Assembly (NCBI RefSeq): GCF_040448675.1
Contig: NZ_CP159289.1
Coordinates: 6,369,001-6,433,000 of the forward strand
Direction: 5' to 3'
DNA from: Dyadobacter sp. 676
GTDB taxonomy: Bacteria; Bacteroidota; Bacteroidia; Cytophagales; Spirosomataceae
DNA: 64,000 nucleotides
Under the pieces are notes generated by a model. The model was not told the origin of the DNA. It saw only the letters and a list, made by a program, of their open reading frames with translations, and did no database searches. A program made the translations under genes and the position numbers. Shown piece after piece: positions 54,248 to 62,677 of the stretch (positions within the stretch are counted from its first letter, which is position 1; the number at the start of each line of letters is the position of its first letter).

Positions 54248-55770
54248 ATTTCTTCCGCTCTGCACCGGTCTGGCTGGCTGCGGTTTCCGCATATATCGTC
54301 GTTGCTTTCACGACGACGGAAAGGGCAGTTGTACACCGACGCGCCGTTCCCGATTCTTTGCGGAGTCCCGTGCACGTGCACGTAGTCGCTTCCGGGCTGG
54401 ATGTGCCGTGGGAAATCGTTTGGGGGCCCGACAACTGGATTTGGTATACCGGGCAAAGCGGCACCATAGGCAGGATCGATCCCCGGACAGGGGAGAACAA
54501 GTTGCTGGTCAAAATCGAAGAGGTGTACCGCCACCGGTCGCTCGGCTTGCTGGGGATGGCGCTACATCCGGATTTTGCCGGAAACCCTTACGTGTATGTC
54601 GATTACACTTGCAAAAAAGATTCCGTCATCACCACGAAGCTGGTGCGCTTCACGTATCGCGGGGAGCGCCTGACGAACCCGTTGACAATGCTGGAAATCC
54701 CTGCGCACACCGGCCATAATGGTTCCCGGATCGTGATCTCGCCCGATCGGAAGCTGATGTTTGCTACCGGCGATGCAATTACGATAACGAATGCACAGGA
54801 TAAGGGCTCATTAAACGGGAAGGTGTTGAGAATGAACCTCGACGGGAGCGTCCCGGCCGACAACCCGATCAGGGGAAGTTACGTCTGGTCGTGGGGGCAC
54901 AGGAACATTCAGGGGCTTGCTTACGGTGCAAACGGCATTTTGTACAGCTCCGAACATGGTGACGCGGTCGAAGACGAACTGAACATTATTCGCAAAGGCC
55001 ATAATTACGGCTGGCCGAAAGTGGAAGGTTTTTGTGACCAGCCGAACGAAAGAGCGTTCCGCGACTCGGTGGAAGCGACGGACCCTGTGAAGTCATGGAC
55101 ACCGACAATCGCCCCGGCAGGAATAGCCGTTTACAAAGGCAAACATTTTCCTGAATGGAAAGGCGCTATTTTGCTCACCACATTGAAAGAGGCGGATTTA
55201 CGGGTGCTGAAACCCGATGCGGAGGGCACGCGCATCGTTTCGGAACACATTCCCATAGACGGTACCTACGGCCGCCTGCGCGCGGTATGCGTAGGGCCCG
55301 ACGGCAGCATTTACGTTTCCACCAGTAACCGGGACTGGAACCCCGGCAGCGGTTTCCCGAAACCGGAAGACGACCGTATTCTACGCATTACCCGAGGGAC
55401 GAAAGCCGATTTGGCCGTTCAAAACCCAAAAGGCGAAACGGATTCCGGCGAGACGGGGAGAGGTGCCCTGCTGTACCGCCAGTACTGCGCCTCTTGCCAT
55501 AAACCCGACGGAAAAGGCGTGGCGGGTACCTTCCCGACGCTGCACGGCACCGAGCAGGTCAGGGACAAAGCCCGGTTCGTGCAAATCATACTGAAAGGCC
55601 TTTCGGGAAAAATCAGGGTCAACGGCGAAGAGTTCGATCAGCATATGCCCGCAATGGGCTTTCTGGCCGACGAGTCGATCGCCGAGATCGGGACTTACGT
55701 GCGGCAGACGTTCAACCGGGATCTCGACCCGGTACGGGTTCAGGATGTCGCTGAAATGAGAGGGAAATAG
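54244..55770 (+). CDS. Secreted PQQ-type glucose/sorbosone dehydrogenase fused to cytochrome c
   Basis: 508 residues. An N-terminal signal (about 1-22) leads to a six-bladed propeller of the GSDH family (about 45-390): SGLDVPWEIVWGPDNWIWYTG, LLGMALHPDF, HTGHNGSRIVISPD, and WSWGHRNIQGLAYGANGILYSSEHGD. A C-terminal cytochrome c follows (about 405-495) with CASCH (Cys415, Cys418, His419) and HMPAMGF offering the axial Met. It should oxidise a sugar aldehyde in the periplasm and pass electrons through heme to the respiratory chain. The ATG is coupled to the previous gene. A copy of the CACGTG palindrome lies within its coding sequence (54369-54382). Confidence 0.92.
   Translation: MNFFRSAPVWLAAVSAYIVVAFTTTERAVVHRRAVPDSLRSPVHVHVVASGLDVPWEIVWGPDNWIWYTGQSGTIGRIDPRTGENKLLVKIEEVYRHRSLGLLGMALHPDFAGNPYVYVDYTCKKDSVITTKLVRFTYRGERLTNPLTMLEIPAHTGHNGSRIVISPDRKLMFATGDAITITNAQDKGSLNGKVLRMNLDGSVPADNPIRGSYVWSWGHRNIQGLAYGANGILYSSEHGDAVEDELNIIRKGHNYGWPKVEGFCDQPNERAFRDSVEATDPVKSWTPTIAPAGIAVYKGKHFPEWKGAILLTTLKEADLRVLKPDAEGTRIVSEHIPIDGTYGRLRAVCVGPDGSIYVSTSNRDWNPGSGFPKPEDDRILRITRGTKADLAVQNPKGETDSGETGRGALLYRQYCASCHKPDGKGVAGTFPTLHGTEQVRDKARFVQIILKGLSGKIRVNGEEFDQHMPAMGFLADESIAEIGTYVRQTFNRDLDPVRVQDVAEMRGK
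54369..54382. promoter_or_regulatory. Internal CACGTG palindrome, possible second LacI operator
   Basis: CGTGCACGTGCACG, identical to the palindrome before susC. It encodes the Val-His repeat near residue 45 of the dehydrogenase, so it could be a by-product of codon use; an internal roadblock operator is the alternative. Confidence 0.35.
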
Positions 55771-55786
55771 CCTTTTTGACACAAAT

Positions 55787-55800
55787 CGTGCACGTGCACG
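55787..55800. promoter_or_regulatory. Palindromic operator before susC
   Basis: CGTGCACGTGCACG, a perfect 14-bp palindrome 37 bases before the susC start codon, in the 66-base gap after the dehydrogenase gene. It shares the core GCACGTGC with the site at 50807. Confidence 0.6.
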
Positions 55801-55836
55801 GCACCAATTGTATATCTGTTTAAACCTAAATACCCT

Positions 55837-58800
55837 ATGATCACAATGAAGTTTTACCTGAAACGGCCTCTGCTGGCGATAATGCTGGTGCTGGCCTTAT
55901 GTATGTCGGGCCGGTTACAGGCCCAGGACACCGGCGACGTATCCGGGACGGTAGTGGACAGCGTCGGTAATGCTGGCCTGCCCGGCGTGAGTGTCGTGAT
56001 TAAAGGCACCAGCAAAGGGGTTACCACCGATGTGGACGGAAAATTCAGGTTACCGGCGTCGGCCGGGGATGTCCTGACATTCTCGTTCATCGGCTACAAA
56101 AAGGTAGAAGTGCCGGTAGGCAACCAATCTGTGATCAGGGTGGTAATGCAGCAGGATAATACGGTACTCGACGAACTGGTGGTGGTAGGTTACGGGACGG
56201 TTAAAAAGAGTTCCGTAACCGCCTCGGTGGCCAAGGTCGAGAATACGGTGCTGGATCAGATTCCTGTGGGCCGGCCGGAATCCGTGCTGGCGGGGCGGCT
56301 TGCGGGGGTTAATGTGACGCAGAACAACACCTCGCCGGGCAGTGCGCCATTGATCCGCATCCGGGGAGCGAGCTCAATCGACGCTGGTAATGACCCGCTC
56401 GTCGTAATCGACGGGTTTCCGGGCGGTAGCCTGGGGAGCGTGAGTACCAACGATATCGAATCGATAGAGGTATTGAAGGACGCTTCGGCTGCCGCGATCT
56501 ACGGCTCGCGCGGTGCGGGCGGGGTAATCATCGTTACGACCAAAAAGGGGAAATCGGGTAAGGCCAGATTCAATTTCAATGCCTACGCCGGGGTAGCGAA
56601 TGCAAAAGGACATAAAGACTGGATCACCGGTCAGGAGTATTACGATTACGCCGTGCGTTACCAGAACCGCGAATACAAGTGGATCGGCGGCGATACCGGC
56701 ATTCCCGTGTGGAACGACGCACGCCGCCCCAATGCCTACCAGGTAAGCGATGTTTTGAAAAACGGCAACAATGTGATTTGGGAAGACGCCGTATTGCAAA
56801 GCGCCGCAATCCAGAATTATAACCTTTCGGTAGGTGGTGGAAATGATCACGTAAGATATTACGTATCAGGTACATTGAAAGACGAGCAGGGAACTTTGAA
56901 AAACACCTGGTACAAAAACTACGGCCTGCGTGCAAACGTGGACGTCACGGTGAATTCCGTGGTGAGCCTTGGTTTTATGCTAAACCCGTCTTATTCCAAA
57001 CGTCGCTTCGCTTCGACCGATATCAATAACTATGTGAAGTTCCCGAGTTTCGTGGCCGTACGGAACCCCGACGGCACTTATCCCAATGCGCGTTCCTACT
57101 GGGGGGGCGGTCGTAAGCGGCCAGACCAACCCCATGGCGACGCTCGACGGCAGCCATTACTACGGCACGACGATCAATAACCTGGGCGAAGCGTTCATTA
57201 ACCTGAACCTCGCCAAAGGGCTTTCCCTCCGTTCGTCACTGAGTACAAACGTTGCGTCCAATACCACCGATCGTTTCCAGGCTTCCTGGGCGATCAGCAC
57301 CGGTTTGAATTCGGGTTCCCAGGCGCTGAGCTCCACCACCAGCATCGCGAACGAGAACGTTTTGAGCTACACCAACACTTTCGGAGGCGTACACAATGTG
57401 AGCGCGATCGCCGGGGCTTCTTACCAGAAATACAATTCAAGCAGCAGTTCGATGGCGGCAGTGAACGGTTCTTTCAACAATGACATTATCCGCACGCTCA
57501 ACAACGCGATCATTAACCCCTCGGCCACAACTTCTTCTAAATCGCAATGGGGTTTGATTTCCTATTTCAGCCGGGTGAATTACGGATTTAAGGACAAATA
57601 CCTGCTTTCCGCCTCGATCCGGACGGACGGGAGTTCGCGGTTCGGGCCGGATAACAAATGGGGGTATTTCCCGTCGGCTTCCGTGGCGTGGCGCATTTCG
57701 CAGGAAGATTTCATGAAAAACGTACGGCCGGTAAGCGAGCTCAAACTCCGCGCAAGCTATGGCACCACCGGTAACTTCAACATCGGCGATTTCGAGTACC
57801 TGGGACAGATAGGCGACGTCTATTATTCGCCCAACAATACACTGACCAAAGGGCAGACGCAAACCTCCTACGGCAACAACAGCCTGAGTTGGGAGAAAAC
57901 CAAAAGCTACGATTTTGGATTGGAACTGGGCCTGTTCCGCAACCGGGTGAACCTGGTGCTCGATTACTACGACAAACGCACGAGCGGGCTGCTTTACAAC
58001 GTATCGATCCCGTCGATCACCGGTTTCACCAGTTCCCTCTCGAACGTCGGCAGCGTGAGCAACAAGGGGTTTGAGATAGAATTGACTACCAAAAACCTGG
58101 TAGGCGAGTTCAAATGGGAGACTTCGTTCAATATGGCCCGGAATGTGAACAAGGTGGAGGACCTGGGTGGCGTGCAGGAGCGCATTACTACGGATACCTA
58201 CGGAATGGGATGGATATTGCGGCTCGGCCAGCCGATGTTCTCTTACTATGGCTACAAGATCATCGGTGTGCTTCAAAACGAGGAAGACGTGAAAAATTCG
58301 CCGGTTTTGGCCGGTTCGTTGCCGGGTAATCCTAAATTTCAGGACGTGAACGGCGATGGCCAGATTACCTCGGCCGATAAAGTGATCCTGGGTAATTTTC
58401 AGCCCAAGGCCTATTTCGGTCTGATCAACAACTTTGCTTACAAAGCGTTCGACCTGAGCATCGCGATGCAGGCGTCGGTAGGAGCGAAGATGTACAACTT
58501 CGAGAATGAATACTACCAGGGCGCATTGCTTGGAGCCATGCGGCGCTCGTTGGTGGAAACCCAATGGTGGTCGGAGGCCGAACCGGGCAACGGGATGGTG
58601 CCTGCGAGTTCGCTGAGTAAGCTGACGTACCAGTCGTCGTCGGATGCGTACATCGAAGACGCCTCTTTCCTGGCCGTCCGGAACATCAACCTCGGCTATA
58701 CTGTGCCTGCGGGCATTTCCCAAAAGCTGCATCTGTCGGGTCTGCGCGTGTACGCTTCGCTCGCGAATCCGTTCATGTTTACCAAAAAGGGCTTCCACGG

Positions 58801-58921
58801 TTATAATCCCGAGGGATACACGGGTGGCGAAATCGCGGGAACGGGTAGCAAGCCAGGCTATAACAATGGCGCAGCGCCGATTAACCGCGTGTACACATTG
58901 GGTCTCAATTTCAATTTCTAA
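55837..58921 (+). CDS. SusC/RagA-family TonB-linked outer membrane protein (frame broken at G7)
   Basis: Joined product of about 1027 residues. A signal peptide (MITMKFYLKRPLLAIMLVLALC...LQAQ) leads to a carboxypeptidase-regulatory-like domain (about 30-110: VSGTVVDSVGNAGLPGVSVVIKG), a TonB box region (LDELVVVGYGTVKKSSVT), a plug domain with SusC signatures (IRIRGASSIDAGNDPLVVIDGFPGG, DIESIEVLKDASAAAIYGSRGAGGVI), and a 22-stranded barrel. The frame breaks at G7 (57101-57107); with six G the join reads SYWGAVVSGQTNPMATLDG. It imports a glycan across the outer membrane with SusD. ATG at 55837 or 55846; the upstream operator implies LacI control. Confidence 0.93.
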
Positions 58922-58938
58922 TACTTGAAAATCAGGGT

Positions 58939-60399
58939 ATGAAAATCTCGAAACATATTAAAACCGGCCTCTTGTTGATGGCATTGGGCCTGACCAGCTG
59001 TGAAGACAAGCTATTGAACCTCACGCCGGAATCGGTGCTGACGCCGTCCGATTTTTATAAAACGGCGGCAGATATCAACCAGGCTGTCCTGGGTGTTTAC
59101 AATAGTTTGCAAACGCGCCGACAAACGGATTACCTCCTGATGGAAGTGCCGGCGGATAACCTCTATATGTCGGCCAATACCACCATCGCCGGCTCCAACG
59201 ACGTCGATTTCCTGACCGTAAACGCCGATAATGCGTTGACAGCCGCATTCTGGAACACCACTTACAATGGTATTTTCCGTGCCAACGCGGTGTTGCTCAA
59301 CATCGATACACCTGTCAACTACACCCCGGGCCAGAAAGATCAGTACATCGGCGAGGCGAAATTCATGCGTGCACTTTATTATTTCGACCTCGTGCGGATT
59401 TTCGGAGGTGTACCCAAAGTGGTGGATAAAATCTCTATCCCCGAAGCCGCCGCATTGCCCAGGGCGACGGAGGAGGAAATCTATTCATTAATCATCGAAG
59501 ACCTGACCGACGCAATCACGAGGCTTCCGGCGAAGAAGTCCATCGCCACAGGGCGCGCGAGCAAGGGGGCGGCTATGGCATTGCTGGGAAAGGTGTATGT
59601 ATACCGCCAGGACTGGGCTAACGCGAAAAATCAGTTGGAAAAAGTGATCAACGAACCGGATTACAAACTGGTGAGCGATTTCGCCTCGCTTTGGAAGCTG
59701 GAAACCGAAGATAACGACGAAGTTATTTTCACGGTGAAGTATGTGGACGGAACCAATGGCCAAAGCCTTTCGACCTCCTACACGCCGAACGGAGGGCTCG
59801 TGGGTATCGCCGACCGTGGTGCCGAAACGTCGCTGCCGTCGTGGAGCCTGATGAAAAAATACGAAGCGGGGGATAAGCGCAAAGCGGCAACCGTGCAGGA
59901 GTGGTGGACTTCGCCGGCGCAGCCCAACGCGGAGCCGATCTACTATCCTTATGTGAGCAAATATGCTGTAAAGCATTCCTACGGTGCTTCGGGCATCGAC
60001 ATTCCTGTGCTGCGATACGCGGATGTTATTTTGTTGTACGCCGAAACGCTTTTCAGGTCGGGCGACAAAGCGAATGCATTGGTACAGCTCAACAAGATCC
60101 GCGAACGCGCATTTGGTAATGCCAGCCATAACTACAAAGGGAACGAAACCACCGATTTTATGGACCTGATCCTGGACGAACGCCAGCTGGAACTCGCGTA
60201 CGAGCATGAGCGCTGGTTCGACCTCGTGCGCACGGGCAAGTACCTGTCCGTAATGACGCGAGAAGAACGTCTTTACAATTATGCGGCCAAAACGCCTGTC
60301 GTAGTGAACTTGGCGCCGAAGGATTTCATGAAAGTATATCCGATTCCCCAGGCCCAGATAGACCTTTCGAGCGGTTTGAAACAGAACAACGGATATTGA
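58939..60399 (+). CDS. SusD/RagB-family starch-binding-like lipoprotein
   Basis: 486 residues. A lipoprotein signal with LTSC (Cys21) and the family features: LNLTPESVLTPSDFYKTAADINQAVLGVYNSLQ, the TPR-like helices around YIGEAKFMRALYYFDLVRIFGGVPKV, and the C-terminal signature LILDERQLELAYEHERWFDLVRTGKYL near 410-445. It is the surface lid that captures the glycan for the SusC barrel. The gene follows susC by 17 bases and so is in the same operon. Only the family, not the bound glycan, can be assigned. Confidence 0.95.
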   Translation: MKISKHIKTGLLLMALGLTSCEDKLLNLTPESVLTPSDFYKTAADINQAVLGVYNSLQTRRQTDYLLMEVPADNLYMSANTTIAGSNDVDFLTVNADNALTAAFWNTTYNGIFRANAVLLNIDTPVNYTPGQKDQYIGEAKFMRALYYFDLVRIFGGVPKVVDKISIPEAAALPRATEEEIYSLIIEDLTDAITRLPAKKSIATGRASKGAAMALLGKVYVYRQDWANAKNQLEKVINEPDYKLVSDFASLWKLETEDNDEVIFTVKYVDGTNGQSLSTSYTPNGGLVGIADRGAETSLPSWSLMKKYEAGDKRKAATVQEWWTSPAQPNAEPIYYPYVSKYAVKHSYGASGIDIPVLRYADVILLYAETLFRSGDKANALVQLNKIRERAFGNASHNYKGNETTDFMDLILDERQLELAYEHERWFDLVRTGKYLSVMTREERLYNYAAKTPVVVNLAPKDFMKVYPIPQAQIDLSSGLKQNNGY

Positions 60400-60412
60400 G
60401 CATGCAACCGAC

Positions 60413-60443
60413 GTACGCGGCCGGCACGCTGCCGGCTGCGTAC
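60413..60443 (+). other. Strong hairpin after susD
   Basis: Stem of 13 bp with one mismatch (GTACGCGGCCGGC at 60413-60425 against GCCGGCTGCGTAC at 60431-60443), loop ACGCT, starting 13 bases after the susD stop. No T tract follows, so attenuation or mRNA end protection in the operon is more likely than termination. Confidence 0.5.
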
Positions 60444-60497
60444 AGTCTCCACCTAAACCCTTACATTTATATACCCATTCATCCACAACCCTAATCC

Positions 60498-61685
60498 GTG
60501 AAATTTCAGCATCTGTTAGCCATTTTTTTATTCCTTTTCGCGGTGCAGGTTCGTGGCCAGAAGGACGATAGCCGAACGCTGCAAAGAGCGATCGACCAGG
60601 CGGTTAAGAAAGGTACTAACCGTGTGGAAATCCCGGCGGGGCACTACGTAATCTCGTCGCCATTGCTTATTCCCTCCAACTTTACGCTGATCGCCGATTC
60701 GAAGGCCCACATTGAATTGAAGAAGTCGTCGAACCAGTACCTGCTTCGTAACAGGGACATCGTGAACGGAAACGAGAACATCAAAATATTCGGCGGGAAG
60801 TGGAATGGCAACGCCTGGACGCAGACCCGCACCATCCGCGATAGAGTCGGGAATTCGGATTTCTGCTTCGGTTTCTTTTTTTACAAGGTCAAAAACCTGG
60901 AAGTGGGAAAACTGCAAATCGATAGCACCCGTAGCTGGGGCATCGCCTACATGGAATGCGACAGCGTGTATGTCCACGATATCCGTTTCCAGCAAAATCC
61001 TTTCCGTGATGCCCGATTCACCAGCGCATTGAACCACAATGGCGACGGTGTAACCGGAGGCGGGAACAATGTGCTTATTGAAAACATTTCTGGCTTTACC
61101 AACGACGACCTCGTCGCATTCGCGTCGGGCGGGGCGAGTTTTCAGGGGAAAATGTCGCCGTTCCCGCCGAGGGATTACCGGAATATCACCGTCCGCAACA
61201 TTTTTCCGGAAAACATTTACGACTCCATTCCCGCGTTGAAGGCGGTTGCGTTCTATACATTCGGGCACACGCGTGTTTCCAACATTTCGATCGGGAATGT
61301 CAAGGGCAACACGGCTGCCGCCTCCGTTCTTTTTTATAGTTTGTTCGATAAAAAGGGCTATTTCTCCAACGTGAAAATTTCCGGCGTCGAAGGCACGAAC
61401 GTTTACTCCCGATCGGAACATCCCAACCTGCACGCATCCTATGCGCCGATTACTTTCAAAAACTCGGAAATCGACCGGCTACTCATTGAAAATATCAGGA
61501 GGGAAGAACACCGTTACCCCGCCCCGACTTTCCGGTTCGATGAAAACATGACCGTCGGCGAACTGGAAATACGGAATGTGTCGGTTTCGCATCCGGGGTT
61601 GAAGGGGGATTTGTTTTTGGATTCGAAGGATGCGGAATTAGGAAGAGTATTAATGAATGACATTCATGTAGGTGGTGGTAAGTAA
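60498..61685 (+). CDS. Right-handed beta-helix (pectin lyase-fold) protein
   Basis: 395 residues with a signal peptide (MKFQHLLAIFLFLFAVQVRGQ). The mature protein reads as a parallel beta-helix: it begins like GH28-type proteins, with SRTLQRAIDQAVKKGTNRVEIPAGHYVISSPLLIPSNFTLIADSKAHIEL, and continues with coils such as NIKIFGGKWNGN and NVLIENISGFTNDDLVAFAS. Asp pairs typical of GH28 catalysis may be present in NHNGDGV and TNDDLV, positions that in GH28 hold catalytic Asp residues, but the family cannot be fixed. It probably cleaves a uronate- or pectin-like polymer in this locus. GTG start at 60498. The next gene is 100 bases away. Confidence 0.8.
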   Translation: MKFQHLLAIFLFLFAVQVRGQKDDSRTLQRAIDQAVKKGTNRVEIPAGHYVISSPLLIPSNFTLIADSKAHIELKKSSNQYLLRNRDIVNGNENIKIFGGKWNGNAWTQTRTIRDRVGNSDFCFGFFFYKVKNLEVGKLQIDSTRSWGIAYMECDSVYVHDIRFQQNPFRDARFTSALNHNGDGVTGGGNNVLIENISGFTNDDLVAFASGGASFQGKMSPFPPRDYRNITVRNIFPENIYDSIPALKAVAFYTFGHTRVSNISIGNVKGNTAAASVLFYSLFDKKGYFSNVKISGVEGTNVYSRSEHPNLHASYAPITFKNSEIDRLLIENIRREEHRYPAPTFRFDENMTVGELEIRNVSVSHPGLKGDLFLDSKDAELGRVLMNDIHVGGGK

Positions 61686-61785
61686 AAGATAATCAGCTTA
61701 GTAACTATGGTTATATTTTCGATTATCTCTTTACTTTCTGAGAAAAAAATGGTTGGTTTGTGCCGAACGCTATACCACATGAATT

Positions 61786-62238
61786 ATGATCAATCCTCAG
61801 TCCATGCGCGCCATAGCCAGGCAAAGACTTCAAGAGGCTATCGTCCTTTATAACGAAAAGATGTTTGACGGAGCATTTTATCTCGCCGGTTACAGTGCCG
61901 AGCTTACCCTGAAAGCGAAGATATCCGAACGATTCGGAATCCCTAATCTATTCGACGAGGGTGGTGGGCCTTCGCTTCAAGGCATAAAGGATATCCGGAG
62001 CGCCGTAAAAACACATAATTTGATTAATATTCTGGTTTTTAGCGGATTAAAGGTCAAATTCGAGGAGGGGAAAGCGTTACACCCTGAGCTTGCAAAAGCC
62101 AACGGGTTGCTTTTCGATGCATGAAATGAAAAGGCCAGATATATGCCTTGTGGCCATGTGGCGGAAGAGGATATGAAAAATTTGCTGAGTTTATTGTCAA
62201 ATCATAACGGAATACTAGCATGGATAGAGCAGAATTAA
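61786..62238 (+). pseudogene. HEPN-domain protein gene with an internal stop codon
   Basis: The first 112 codons encode a HEPN four-helix bundle: AIARQRLQEAIVLYNEKMFDGAFYLAGYSAELTLKAKISERFGI. A TGA at 62122-62124 ends the frame after LLFDA, but the same frame continues for 37 more codons with the expected family ending (NEKARYMPCGHVAEEDMKNLLSLLSNHNGILAWIEQN), so TGA replaces a Trp codon (TGG). The lost part includes R-x5-H (Arg at 62137, His at 62155), which has the form of the HEPN RNase motif. Either a point mutation has inactivated it or this is a sequence error. Full length would be 150 residues. It overlaps the next small gene by 19 bases. Confidence 0.7.
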
Positions 62239-62545
62239 TTAAAGCTTTGGAGCCATTCTGTAAGAGGTGTGCTGAGCTCGACAGGCCTTGGACAGTATCA
62301 CGCTTGAAGAAGCCTATCCTGGCGATTCATCAACGTCCTATATCATACGGGTAGAAGCGGCGTGGGCAAACGGTCGATCGCTATGGTACGCAATTGATTT
62401 CTTGTTTGATGTGCTATTCGAGACCGTTCCTTATAATGTGAGGACGAGCGTGTTTACAATTCAGATGATTCGTCAGTTGGATGTGAGTAATCCGGAGAAT
62501 GAGATCGAGCCGATCGATGCCTCGGTGGCTCTATGTCTGCCTTAA
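62220..62545 (+). pseudogene. Small partner gene of the HEPN protein (frame broken)
   Basis: About 108 residues if joined: MDRAELIKALEPFCKRCAELD in the first frame, then QALDSITLEEAYPGDSSTSYIIRVEAAWANGRSLWYAIDFLFDVLFETVPYNVRTSVF in a frame offset by one missing (or two extra) bases near 62280. No long base run is present there, so this break is unlike the others. The start codon lies inside the HEPN gene, typical of a translationally coupled toxin-antitoxin-like pair. The protein has no visible nucleotidyltransferase motif, so it is not an obvious MNT antitoxin; the function is unknown. Confidence 0.55.
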
Positions 62546-62558
62546 AATGTAAAATGCC

Positions 62559-62608
62559 AATTTCCGCAATGCGTTCCGCAAACCTTTGCGGAACGCATTG
62601 CGGAAATT
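62559..62608. terminator. Perfect 24-bp inverted repeat with two-base loop, terminator-like
   Basis: Arms of 24 bases (62559-62582 and 62585-62608) are exactly complementary with only CC between them; on the plus strand it runs into T6. The octamer TTCCGCAA occurs twice in each arm. Lies 14 bases after the end of the HEPN partner gene. Confidence 0.8.
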
Positions 62609-62677
62609 TTTTAAGTTATTTGTTTGCAGCAGGTTATTAATTGCTTCATATTCAATTTCCCATTTCTAAACCTGAAT

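Noticed and set aside
57437..58798. Open frame of 453 codons antisense to susC
   Set aside because: It covers the SusC barrel; no motifs and a composition typical of a shadow frame.
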